The position numbers were made by a program, and so were the translations under genes. A stretch of 64,000 bases of DNA from Nodosilinea sp. FACHB-141 (GTDB lineage: Bacteria > Cyanobacteriota > Cyanobacteriia > Phormidesmidales > Phormidesmidaceae). The stretch covers positions 496,001 to 560,000 of the forward strand of contig NZ_JACJPP010000011.1 in assembly GCF_014696135.1 (NCBI RefSeq). The letters are read 5' to 3'. Below, one piece after another: positions 26,913-35,014 of this stretch. The notes beneath the pieces were generated by a model. That model was not told the DNA's origin, made no database searches, and saw only the letters and a list, made by a program, of their open reading frames with translations. How positions within the stretch are numbered: the stretch's first letter is position 1; the number at the start of each line of letters is the position of its first letter.

Positions 26913-27365
26913 CCCTCTTTCGCTTTGACTTCGACGAGCCGCTCGAACCCGTCCATCGTTTGTTATGGCTAAGCGTTAGCGACCAGCTCACCCACTCTGT
27001 TGGTTTTGACGGTTCCGAGGACTATGGTGAGTCTGTTGAGACGTGTTGGAAAACTTGGACCTTTCTTTCTGCTGTTGATTATCAAGAAGGCTTGGTATTT
27101 AAATGTTTGCCTGCTGAGTTCTGGCGAGCATTTGGAAGATTGACTGAAGAAATCTTGACATTTCTACTTCAGTAAGGCTTAATCCTTATTAGGATTAGTT
27201 TTCATTTGTCTGTGGGGGTCCATGGGCTGTAAGCCTTTAATTTCTGTTCATACTTGGTACTGGCGTTTGGGGCTATAGAGACTGCTGGGTAGCGACGAGG
27301 CAGGCTAAACCCTAGTAGCGTTTTGGTAGCAATACCAAAGCGCTGCCACCTACATCTGAGAGCCT
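26913..27365. other. Intergenic region between kinase remnant and PPTase
   Basis: 453 bases. A 71-codon frame (26960-27175) has no recognisable domain or start signal and I do not support it. The distal part has AATCCTTATTAGGATTA (about 27181-27197), a small dyad. A 12-base near-perfect inverted repeat at 27317-27344 lies next to the PPTase start. Confidence 0.5.
27317..27344. promoter_or_regulatory. Inverted repeat upstream of PPTase gene
   Basis: AGCGTTTTGGTA (27317-27328) and TACCAAAGCGCT (27333-27344) pair with one mismatch around GCAA, 22 bases before the ATG. It could be an operator or a translation-control hairpin. Related TACCAA-type dyads occur at 7118 and near 12730, so it may also belong to a dispersed repeat family. 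Confidence 0.4.
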
Positions 27366-28169
27366 ATGGTAACCACTCGGCTGAGCCAAAACTGGCTGTT
27401 TCCGGCCACTGTCCCGCTATTTGGCGGGGGGGATGAAGTGCATGTTTGGCGCATAGATTTGTCGTTAGCTCCAGCTTGTCTGGAGCGGCTTCAGTTACTG
27501 CTTTCTGCTGATGAACGAACGCGGGCGGGTAAATTTCGATTTCAGAGGGATCGCGATCGCTTTACGGCTACTCGGGGGTGTTTACGGCTGCTGCTGGGTC
27601 ATTATCTAGGGGTAAAACCGGAAACTGTGCAATTTTGCTACGGCCCCAAAGGCAAGCCTGCTCTCCAGTTACCGTTTGCAACGGCGCTCTCGTTTAATGT
27701 CTCGCATGCTGGCGATTGGGCTCTGATCGCCATTGGCCAAGGGCAACCTGTGGGTGTCGATCTGGAATGTGTTCAGCCTAATTATGCTTGGCAAGAGGTC
27801 AGTGGTTTGGCGCTCTCGTCGAGGGAACGGGCGATGTTAGCAGCGCTGCCACTGGAGGCCCAAAGTGCTGTCTTTTTTAAGCTTTGGACGGGTAAGGAAG
27901 CCTATGTCAAAGCGACGGGAGAAGGGCTGTCAAGGCCCTTTGCTCAGCTAGAGGTTTGGGAATTTGATCGGCTAGAGATTGGGGAAGATTTGGTTGCTAC
28001 AGCAGTGCACTTGCCCGACCTCGAAGTCCCTGAAAGGAATCAACCCTGGTGTTTGTATCTGCTCCACCCCGTGTCAAATTATGTTGCCACCTTGGCGGTT
28101 CTAGGGCCTGTCGCCCTGAGCTGCTGGCAATGGCACGCTGAACTTTTTAGCCTAAGGGCAACTAATTAG
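27366..28169 (+). CDS. 4'-phosphopantetheinyl transferase (Sfp/HetI type)
   Basis: 267 residues. It transfers phosphopantetheine from CoA to a Ser of acyl- or peptidyl-carrier proteins. Motifs: RLLLGHYLGV and FCYGPKGKPAL in the first half, VGVDLECV (Mg-binding Asp/Glu) and FFKLWTGKEAYVKATGEGL in the second pseudo-repeat. Length suits the Sfp group; cyanobacteria usually have a single such enzyme (HetI-like) serving fatty-acid and natural-product synthesis. The acylase remnant starts 4 bases after its stop. Confidence 0.93.
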   Translation: MVTTRLSQNWLFPATVPLFGGGDEVHVWRIDLSLAPACLERLQLLLSADERTRAGKFRFQRDRDRFTATRGCLRLLLGHYLGVKPETVQFCYGPKGKPALQLPFATALSFNVSHAGDWALIAIGQGQPVGVDLECVQPNYAWQEVSGLALSSRERAMLAALPLEAQSAVFFKLWTGKEAYVKATGEGLSRPFAQLEVWEFDRLEIGEDLVATAVHLPDLEVPERNQPWCLYLLHPVSNYVATLAVLGPVALSCWQWHAELFSLRATN

Positions 28170-28172
28170 ATA

Positions 28173-28901
28173 ATGATGCTGACGCAAAAACTGGCGATGG
28201 TTGGTCACCCCTGGCTCGGTCTGCGCTGGGGGTTATGCCGGGGTGTAGCCCTGCTGCTAGGGGTCGTGATGATGGTGACGATTGGCTTTTGCAGCCCGAG
28301 CTCGGCCCAAAGCTCCCCTGAAATTCTCTGGGACACCTATGGGGTACCGCACATACACAGCCGAGATACCCAAGGGCTGTTTTACGCCTTTGGCTGGGCG
28401 CAGATGCAGAGCCACGCTGATTTGCTGCTGCGGCTGTATGGTCAGGCGCGCGGGCGGGCGGCGGAGTACTGGGGAGAAGACTATCGCGACTCGGATGTGT
28501 GGGTGCGCACGATGGGCATTCCTGAGCGAGCAGCAGAGTGGTACACCGCTCAAAACCCCGATTTTCGCGCCGATCTAGAGGCCTTTGCCGCAGGCGTCAA
28601 TGCCTATGCTCAGACCCATGGCGATCGCATTGATCAGGCTTTTGCTCAGATTTTGCCCGTGACGGCTATCGATGTTTTGGCCCATCAGCAGCGAGTGCTG
28701 CATTTCACCTTTGTCGTGAATCCGGAAGAAGTTGCCGATTTAGCCCTAGAGGCTGGTGACGAGTCGGCACGCTCGCCTGTCAGACCTCTCCCTCCACCCG
28801 GCTTCCTCCGACTGCCGCATGGTGCAGCATCCTCTAGGGGAGACCTGTGTGCCCATGCAGCCAAGTCGAGTGGTCGCCCTCAATCACACCACTGCTGGTA
28901 A
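28173..28901 (+). pseudogene. Penicillin-acylase-family amidase, 3'-truncated
   Basis: Signal peptide (GVALLLGVVMMVTIGFCSPSSAQ) followed by the alpha-chain start of the N-terminal-nucleophile acylases (ILWDTYGVPHIHSRDTQGLFYAFGWAQMQSHADLLL). Homology-like sequence stops near residue 195 (about nt 28758-28770), and the frame then runs out of phase through a neighbouring gene. The autocatalytic Ser, the beta chain and about three quarters of the usual 700-800 residues are absent, so it cannot be active. Relatives hydrolyse penicillins or acyl-homoserine lactones (AiiC in Anabaena). Confidence 0.85.
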
Positions 28902-29668
28902 TTTGCTGTCGTTGGAGATAACGCCTATTGGGGTGGCCAGCAACTTGCTGCCCCAGCTGGCTGAGCGATTGCAGGGGGGTGCCACGCCTGGGGCAGAGCG
29001 AGCAGCTCAATCTAGAGGCGTTGGCGGTTCTACAGACTGATTTGATTATTGGGTTTACCTCGGATCTAGAGGGCACCTACAACAAGCTGTCGGCGATCGC
29101 CCCTACCGTTACGTTTGAGATGCAGACCACCGCCGATTGGCAGCAGCCCTTTCGCTTCCACGGTCAGGTTCTGGGTATGGAGGTCCAAGCCGAGGCAGTG
29201 CTGGGTCAATATCAACAGCGAGTAGAGGCCTTGAAAAGTCAACTGAGCGCATCGCCTATGCAGGTCTCTCTGGTGCGGGTGATGGCGCAGTCGGGCCAGG
29301 TTAGTTTGTACCTAAAAAACTGCTTTGGCGGCTCTATTTTGGCCGATATCGGCTTTGACCGGCCCCCCGCCCAAAATAACGGCACCCCTGAGCCGCCTTT
29401 TACCAAGCAAATTGACCGCGAGGCTCTGCCCGAGGCCGATGGCGACGTGATTTTGCTCTTCACCTTTGGCGCGACTCCAGAGGTTGCCGCCGAAGCCGAA
29501 GCTGAGTTAGAGCGCCTGCGAACCGACCCCCTTTGGCAGTCGCTGAGGGCCGTGCAGCAAAACCAGGTCTACAGCGTGGGGCACTATTGGGGCTCGGGCA
29601 ACAGTCCCCTAGCGGCGGAGTGGGCGCTAGCCGATATTGAGCAATATCTGATCAAACCCGCCACCTAG
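28756..29668 (+). pseudogene. Iron-siderophore ABC binding protein, 5'-truncated and frameshifted
   Basis: From about 28785 the frame reads SDCRMVQHPLGETCVPMQPSRVVALNHTTAG, the start of a mature FecB/FhuD-type binding protein; the signal peptide and lipobox are missing. At a run of six G (28974-28979) the frame changes. Removing one G restores LAERLQGVPRLGQSEQLNLEALAVLQTDLIIGF and an otherwise intact remainder (to 29668). The 5' end is fused to the truncated acylase. The G6 shift may be real or a sequencing error; the lost N-terminus cannot be an error of that kind. Confidence 0.85.
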
Positions 29669-29707
29669 CCAGGGAAATAGAAGAAATCTAGAGCGCCTTC
29701 ATCCCTG

Positions 29708-30670
29708 TCAAGACGCAACCGCCGACAGCCCGTTATACGCGGCAGAATCACCTTTCAGGGCTAAGCTGGTTTCGCCATTGGCGTTGATGGGCAGATCGCC
29801 TGCTACCGTGACCCGACGCACGCGTCGGGGTTGGCCGTCATAGTCGTAGACCCCGTAGTGCTGGGTGGCCCGGTTATCCCAAAAGGCTACGTCGCCCAGC
29901 TGCCAGCGCCAGCGCACGGTGTTTTCGGGGCGGGTGACGTAGCTTTGCAGCATGCGCAGCACATCCGCCGACTCAAAGGTCGAAAGGCCGCGAAGGTGAC
30001 GCACAAAGCCACCGAGAAAAAGGCAGCGCTCTTGAGTTTCGGGGTGAACACGCACCACTGGGTGCAGGGTTTCGTAGACAGTGGCTGAGAATTTTTCTTG
30101 AAATGCTCTGGCTTCGGCTGAGAGAGATTGGGGTGCGGCAGCGTAGTCGTAGGCATTGCTGTGGATGGCCCAAGCACTGTCGGCCAGGGTTTTTAGGCAG
30201 GGGGGCAGGTCTTGGTAGGCGGTGATGGTGTTGGCCCAGAGGGTGTCGCCACCCGCAGGGGGCAATTCTAAAACACGCAACACTGAACCTAGCGGCGGCC
30301 GATCGACAAAGGTGACGTCGGTGTGCCAAAAGTTGGTGCGCGACGGGGTGCGGCCATAGTCGATATCGAGAACGGCGGGGTGGTCGGTGGGCGGGGCCAC
30401 GGTGGGGTGAGCGCCGGTAATGTCGCCAAAGCAACGGGCAAAGGCTACTTGACTAGGGTCATCTAGCGATTGGTTGCGAAAAAAGATCACTTTGTACTTC
30501 AGCAAGGCCTGACGAATTGCAGCGACGGTGCCATGGTCAAGAACCGGCCCAGATGGGCGATCGCCTAGCAGCTTCCGCAAATTTACCCCTCGAATTTCGG
30601 CCCCAATGCGTCCGCTGAGGGGTTGAATATCAAAGTCAAGGGCCACTGGGCGAAGGCTAACTGAGCTCAT
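29708..30670 (-). CDS. TauD/TfdA-family Fe(II)/2-oxoglutarate dioxygenase
   Basis: About 320 residues from the ATG at 30670 (MSSVSLRPVALDFDIQPLSG). Iron ligands: HTDVTF (H-x-D) and the distal His in DNRATQHYGVYDY; the 2-oxoglutarate Arg is in RRVRRVTVAGD. Family members oxidise the carbon next to a sulfonate or sulfate ester (taurine, alkylsulfates) and release sulfite or sulfate. The neighbouring sulfonate-type transporter and flavin enzymes support organosulfur use; the exact substrate is unknown. The frame extends to 30805, but the upstream part is non-conserved. Confidence 0.87.
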   Translation of the reverse strand: MSSVSLRPVALDFDIQPLSGRIGAEIRGVNLRKLLGDRPSGPVLDHGTVAAIRQALLKYKVIFFRNQSLDDPSQVAFARCFGDITGAHPTVAPPTDHPAVLDIDYGRTPSRTNFWHTDVTFVDRPPLGSVLRVLELPPAGGDTLWANTITAYQDLPPCLKTLADSAWAIHSNAYDYAAAPQSLSAEARAFQEKFSATVYETLHPVVRVHPETQERCLFLGGFVRHLRGLSTFESADVLRMLQSYVTRPENTVRWRWQLGDVAFWDNRATQHYGVYDYDGQPRRVRRVTVAGDLPINANGETSLALKGDSAAYNGLSAVAS

Positions 30671-31578
30671 CGTTATCATTCCAAACATTAGTGTGGTGGG
30701 ATGTCTCCCCGCCCTCGCATAGCTCACGACAGGGCAAGAGTAGAAAAGTCCGAAATTTTGAGTGATTCTCGACCAACCGGTTGATTGATCGTGGCCGTCA
30801 AACACTCAGCCTGAAAAAGCAATAAGCCAAGTTAATTTTGAGATTCAGCTTACAAAAATCAAATCTACTGTAATCCGGTCGGCTTGCCGGGGTAATTAAT
30901 TTTGTACAGAGTAGCATGGTTTTTTCTTTGGTTGCTAGTGCTTATCTGCGTTTTTTTAATCTAGTTTCTTAAAGAGTTTACCGCTAATTCAAATGTTTCT
31001 GACGCTACAGTTTTTAATAAAAACAGACTTTGTGGGAGCTAAAAATTATCTGATCTACTAAATTTTTTACTTGATTCTCTATTTAAAGTACTTTTTTATG
31101 CATTGCTCTCAAATTATTCAGTGCCTTGAGTGTTTATTCAAAAAATGTTGTCTCAATTACTTTTGAGAAATACTTAATACAAAACATTGTTTTCTGGGCA
31201 ACAAATATCCTTGCCGACACTTGCAATAGGTAAGGCAGCTGCCAATAAGTTCAGCAGAATAAGCCGAGATTTTTAATCATTTTTATTTAATCTACTGTAA
31301 ACCTATCGACAAACCGTTCTTTATGTGGCAATTTGATTAAATAAAGTTTTAGATAGCTGCTAAGCCAGATTTTTTTTGCAAGGGTCTATTAAGTGTCAAT
31401 AGGGTTGGAAGATGCTCCGACCCATACTCTTTTTGCTGGCAATGTTCCGGCTCATCTCGGTGATGCATCTTGCGGTAGCGCGGTTTGTCTTTGCAAGCGC
31501 GCTATCTGTAGCAGACCTAGATGGATGACGGTTTGGCAATGGCAGTCACTAACCCTAGTTTTTGCTGAAGGATGAACG
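30671..31578. other. Long AT-rich non-coding region (about 0.9 kb)
   Basis: This is the longest gene-free stretch in the window. It is markedly AT-rich with many T-runs and lacks the HIP1 octamer common elsewhere. A perfect decamer palindrome CAACCGGTTG (30774-30783) lies about 105 bases before the TauD start. The short frame at 31393-31575 has no supporting feature. It separates divergent tauD-like and DUF442 genes and probably holds both promoters; the unusual composition suggests acquired DNA. Confidence 0.6.
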
Positions 31579-32076
31579 ATGGAATACGGAACAAAGGTGA
31601 CCGATACCTTGACCACCATGGGGCAGGTGCGAGTCGAACAGCTGCAAGAAGCGGTGCAGGAAGGATTTAGCTCGGTGTTGAACCTGAGAGTGCCTAATGA
31701 GCTGGGGTTTTGGGCCGGGGAGCAGCAGGTCGCAGAGTCTTTGGGGCTGTGCTATGCCCACATTCCCCTTCGGCTAGAGCATTTGGAAGAAGCGGTGATT
31801 GCCCAAATTTTGCGGCAGCTCGATCAGTTACCTAAGCCGGTGCTAGTGCACTGTGCGGCTGGAATGCGATCGACCGCTATTGCTCTGTTGAGCACTGCGA
31901 TCGCCGAGCGACTCACCCCCGAGCAAACCGTCGAAAAAGCCTACGCAATTGGCTTTCATTACATCGACAATACCCTGGTTAGTCCCCAGCTTAAGGAGCG
32001 TTTTTTCGACTACGTGGCCCAGCATTCTAGGGCGAAGCGCCCTGCGGAGCGGCACACTGAGGCCCAGGCAGCTTGA
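31579..32076 (+). CDS. DUF442 (beta-lactamase-hydrolase-like) phosphatase
   Basis: 165 residues with a dual-specificity-phosphatase-like fold. The signature VLVHCAAGMRST (HCxxGxRS/T) carries the nucleophile Cys and phosphate loop; SSVLNLRVPNE is the family's early strand. DUF442 domains are frequently fused or linked to persulfide dioxygenase and sulfide:quinone oxidoreductase genes in other bacteria, which fits the sulfur context here. The C-terminal tail is low-complexity. Start ATG at 31579. Confidence 0.82.
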   Translation: MEYGTKVTDTLTTMGQVRVEQLQEAVQEGFSSVLNLRVPNELGFWAGEQQVAESLGLCYAHIPLRLEHLEEAVIAQILRQLDQLPKPVLVHCAAGMRSTAIALLSTAIAERLTPEQTVEKAYAIGFHYIDNTLVSPQLKERFFDYVAQHSRAKRPAERHTEAQAA

Positions 32077-32169
32077 GTAAAAGGTATGGATGGGAGGGGG
32101 TGGGCGGAAGATATTTCCTGCCCATCCTGGGCCCGAGTATCGACGAATATCAATTCAAATTAAATCCCA

Positions 32170-32182
32170 ATTGAAATTCAAT
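32170..32182. promoter_or_regulatory. Palindrome ATTGAAATTCAAT upstream of osmC-like gene
   Basis: A perfect 13-base odd palindrome in an AT-rich leader, about 175 bases before the osmC-like gene that opens the rightward sulfonate-type cluster. It is operator-like in length. No regulator can be named. Confidence 0.35.
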
Positions 32183-32356
32183 CAACTTGCATTTCAAGCC
32201 AAGTTATGGCAATCTTCAGTTTCAACAATAGCAATTTCCTCCGACAGGTTGACACGATTCGGCTTCTAGCCAGGCCGAATTCTCGAGTGTAGAAGTAGCC
32301 CTAAGAGAATGCCTCAGGCTTTCTTCTGACTGAATTGTGTAGAACGTTCTATTTGA

Positions 32357-32902
32357 ATGCATGCAATGACTCAACTAACTGCTAAAAGCCAAGGACTGCG
32401 CCCTGTGAGCCCAGAGGGTCTGAAGGGACTAGCCGAAAAGGCGCGCAACAACCCCAATGCGATCGCTACCGTCAAGGCCAAAACTATTTGTGAAGGTCAG
32501 TTTCGCAATCTCACCTACGTGCGCGATCTGCCTGCTCACGTGATCGACGAGCCTCCCACGTTGTTGGGGCAGGACACCGCGCCTAACCCCTCGGAGGCCG
32601 TGCTAGCGGCGTTGGGTTCTTGCCTGTCTGTGGGTATTCATGCCAACGCCATCGGGCGCGGCATTCAGCTCACCAAGCTGGAACTGGAGTTGGAGGGCGA
32701 CATCAACATTACGGGCGTTTGGGGCATTGGCGACCTTTCGGAAAAGCGCCTGGGCTTTAGCGACATTCGCGTCAAAGTCAATATTGAGGGCAATGCCAGC
32801 CGCGAAGAGCTGGACAACTTGGTGGCCCACGCCAACGATTGGTCGCCTGTGGCCAATACCCTACGGCTGCCGGTGAACGTCGAGGTTGCCCTGGCCCAGT
32901 AA
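32357..32902 (+). CDS. OsmC-family protein (first copy)
   Basis: 181 residues. OsmC fold with the active-site helix ALGSCLSVGIHANAIGRGIQL. OsmC/Ohr enzymes reduce organic peroxides with a Cys pair; here the second position reads WSPVANTLRLPV, with Ser where peroxidases have Cys, so a peroxidase role is doubtful. Such OsmC relatives often accompany sulfur-metabolism genes. MHAMTQ offers two starts; either ATG is possible. The acyl-CoA dehydrogenase-like gene follows after a C-rich tract. Confidence 0.83.
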   Translation: MHAMTQLTAKSQGLRPVSPEGLKGLAEKARNNPNAIATVKAKTICEGQFRNLTYVRDLPAHVIDEPPTLLGQDTAPNPSEAVLAALGSCLSVGIHANAIGRGIQLTKLELELEGDINITGVWGIGDLSEKRLGFSDIRVKVNIEGNASREELDNLVAHANDWSPVANTLRLPVNVEVALAQ

Positions 32903-32980
32903 GAAGTGAGGATTGGGGGAACGGCCCAGCACCCCTACTCCATCACTCCCCGACCCCTTACTCCTTACCCCCTCACCCCC

Positions 32981-34135
32981 ATGCTCCCCAACGCCCTACT
33001 CGATCGCGCCTCGAAACCTTTCCCGCCAGCGGTGGTTCCCTTTGACTTGGCAGAGATTCAAAGCGCGATCGACCAGCATCTGGCCCCCCTAGTGCCCACT
33101 ATTGACCAAGAGGGGGTTTATCCTCGCCAGTTCATGCACCGCCTGGGTACTCTAGGTGGCTTTGGTCAGACCGTCAGCCCTGACTTTGGTAGCCGGGGTC
33201 AGGGGTTTCGCGCGGCGGTGCAGGTAATTGAGGCGGTGTCTCAAACCTGCCTGTGCACGGGGTTTATTACCTGGTGCCACATAGCCTGCGTCTGGTATGC
33301 CCAAAACGCTGACAACGTCGCCTTAAAGGAGCACTTGCTGCCCCAGATTGCCAACGGTGAGGTGCTGGCGGGGACGGGGCTGTCGAACCCGATGAAGCAC
33401 TTTGCGGCGATCGAAAAAATTGCTTTGGTAGCCGAGCGGCGAGAGGGGGGCTACGTAATCGACGGACTACTACCTTGGGTATCGAACCTGGGGCCGGGGC
33501 ACTACTTTGCGGTGGTGGCCAAAATTGTCGGCAGCGATGACTACCTGATGGCGATTGTTTCCGACCGCCTGCCGGGACTGACCCTCAAATCGACGGCTCA
33601 CTTCATCGCCCTGGAGGGCAGCAACACTTTTAGCTGCCAACTGCGCCAGGTATTTGTATCCGACGAATGGATTTTGGCAGCCCCCTGCGCCGACTATATC
33701 GATCGCATCAAGCCAGGCTTTGTGCTGGCCCAGGTAGGCATGGGGCTGGGGGTTATCCAGGCCTGCGTTGACAGCATGAAGCGGTCGAATCAGCGCTATG
33801 ACCATGTAAACAACTTCCTAGACGATTCGGTAGATCGCATTGAGGCCGATTTAGGGCGGTTGCGATCGCAGACCTACGCCCTAGCTGACACCCTCAATGC
33901 GCAGCCCCCCTACTGTGAACCTGGCTTCTTTCGTCGGGTGGTGCAGGCCCGGGCCGACGCCTCCGAGCTGTCGCTGCGAGCCTCCCAGGCCGATATGCTC
34001 CACGCCGGGGCCAGAAGCTACTTACAAGGAGGGGCGATCGAGCGCCGTCTGCGCGAAGCCTACTTTGTGGCCATGGTCACCCCGGCTCTCAAGCATTTGA
34101 AAAAAGTCTTGCAGACTCTACCTGCTACCCCATAA
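32981..34135 (+). CDS. Acyl-CoA-dehydrogenase-fold flavoprotein (SfnB/DszC-like)
   Basis: 384 residues from the ATG at 32981. The frame opens earlier (32906), but that part is a G-poor spacer giving only TPRPLTPYPLTP-type residues. N-terminal helical domain, middle beta domain (AGTGLSNPMKHFAAIEKIALVAERREGGYVIDGLLPWVSNLGPG) and C-terminal four-helix bundle are recognisable. The usual catalytic Glu of acyl-CoA dehydrogenases is not obvious. Members next to sulfonate or sulfone transporters act as FMNH2-dependent monooxygenases (DszC, SfnB). The cluster suggests oxidation of an organosulfur compound. Confidence 0.75.
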   Translation: MLPNALLDRASKPFPPAVVPFDLAEIQSAIDQHLAPLVPTIDQEGVYPRQFMHRLGTLGGFGQTVSPDFGSRGQGFRAAVQVIEAVSQTCLCTGFITWCHIACVWYAQNADNVALKEHLLPQIANGEVLAGTGLSNPMKHFAAIEKIALVAERREGGYVIDGLLPWVSNLGPGHYFAVVAKIVGSDDYLMAIVSDRLPGLTLKSTAHFIALEGSNTFSCQLRQVFVSDEWILAAPCADYIDRIKPGFVLAQVGMGLGVIQACVDSMKRSNQRYDHVNNFLDDSVDRIEADLGRLRSQTYALADTLNAQPPYCEPGFFRRVVQARADASELSLRASQADMLHAGARSYLQGGAIERRLREAYFVAMVTPALKHLKKVLQTLPATP

Positions 34136-34154
34136 TCCGGAGCGCATCAGTCCT

Positions 34155-34985
34155 ATGAATGCTCGATTGCATCCGTCTTCGTCCCCGGTTGTCCAGGGAA
34201 ACTCGACTGACCGTGCTGCCCTAGTGGTGGACGATCTGGCCAAGCAGTACGCCACCCCTCAGGGACCGTTCACGGTCTTCGACGGCATTCACCTGACAGT
34301 GCAGTCCGGTGAAATTGTCTGCTTGCTGGGGGCTAGCGGCTGCGGTAAGTCCTCTTTGCTCTCCACCATTGGCGGGCTGCAACCGGCAGACTGGGGGCAT
34401 ATTTACCTTCAGGGCGATCGCATTCAGGCTCCCGATCCCCGCATTGGGCTGATCTTTCAGGAGGCCGCCCTGTTGCCCTGGCTGACGGTGCAGCACAACG
34501 TTGCCCTGGGCCTACAGCTCAGCCACATGCCGCGCCTCTCGCGTCCGGCACTGCGCAGCCGCATTGATCAGGCCTTGCTCAGTGTAGGGCTAGAAAAATT
34601 CCACCGCACCTATCCCCGCCAGCTCTCGGGGGGGATGGCCCAGCGGGTCGCGATCGCCCGCACGATTGCCCGCGATCCGCAACTACTGCTGATGGATGAA
34701 CCCTTCAGCGCCTTCGACGCCATTACCCGGCTAGAGATGCAGCAGCTCCTGCTGGGGATTATCGCTCAGCAGCGTTGTGCTGCCCTGCTGGTTACCCACG
34801 ACATCGACGAGGCGCTGCTGCTGGGCGATCGCATTTTGCTGATGAGCCGCAACCCTGGGCGCATCTATCGCGAATGGGTCGTCACCACTCCCCAGCCGCG
34901 AGTGCGCCACACCGAAGACCTGATGTCCCTACGCGCTGAGATCTTCACCGCTTTATCTGAAGTAATGGCTCGCTCCACCCCATAG
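34155..34985 (+). CDS. ssuB: ABC transporter ATP-binding protein, SsuB/TauB type
   Basis: 276 residues. Walker A GASGCGKSS, Q-loop FQEAALLPWLTV, signature LSGGMAQRVAIARTIA, Walker B LLLMDEPFSAFD and H-loop VTHDIDEAL. The QEAALLPW form is typical of the nitrate/sulfonate/taurine group. It energises import with the SsuC-like permease (36377). It starts 19 bases after the flavoprotein gene. Confidence 0.85.
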   Translation: MNARLHPSSSPVVQGNSTDRAALVVDDLAKQYATPQGPFTVFDGIHLTVQSGEIVCLLGASGCGKSSLLSTIGGLQPADWGHIYLQGDRIQAPDPRIGLIFQEAALLPWLTVQHNVALGLQLSHMPRLSRPALRSRIDQALLSVGLEKFHRTYPRQLSGGMAQRVAIARTIARDPQLLLMDEPFSAFDAITRLEMQQLLLGIIAQQRCAALLVTHDIDEALLLGDRILLMSRNPGRIYREWVVTTPQPRVRHTEDLMSLRAEIFTALSEVMARSTP

Positions 34986-35014
34986 CTCCCCACCCATCCA
35001 CTCCCTAACCCCCT

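Noticed and set aside
26960..27175. 71-codon frame after the kinase remnant
   Set aside because: No domain, no ribosome site and atypical composition; could be random.
31393..31575. 60-codon frame before the DUF442 gene
   Set aside because: No coherent helices, motif or start signal; lies in the AT-rich non-coding region.
32906..32980. Longer N-terminus for the SfnB/DszC-like protein
   Set aside because: Encodes only spacer-derived Pro/Thr/Leu residues from a G-poor tract; the ATG at 32981 fits the family better.
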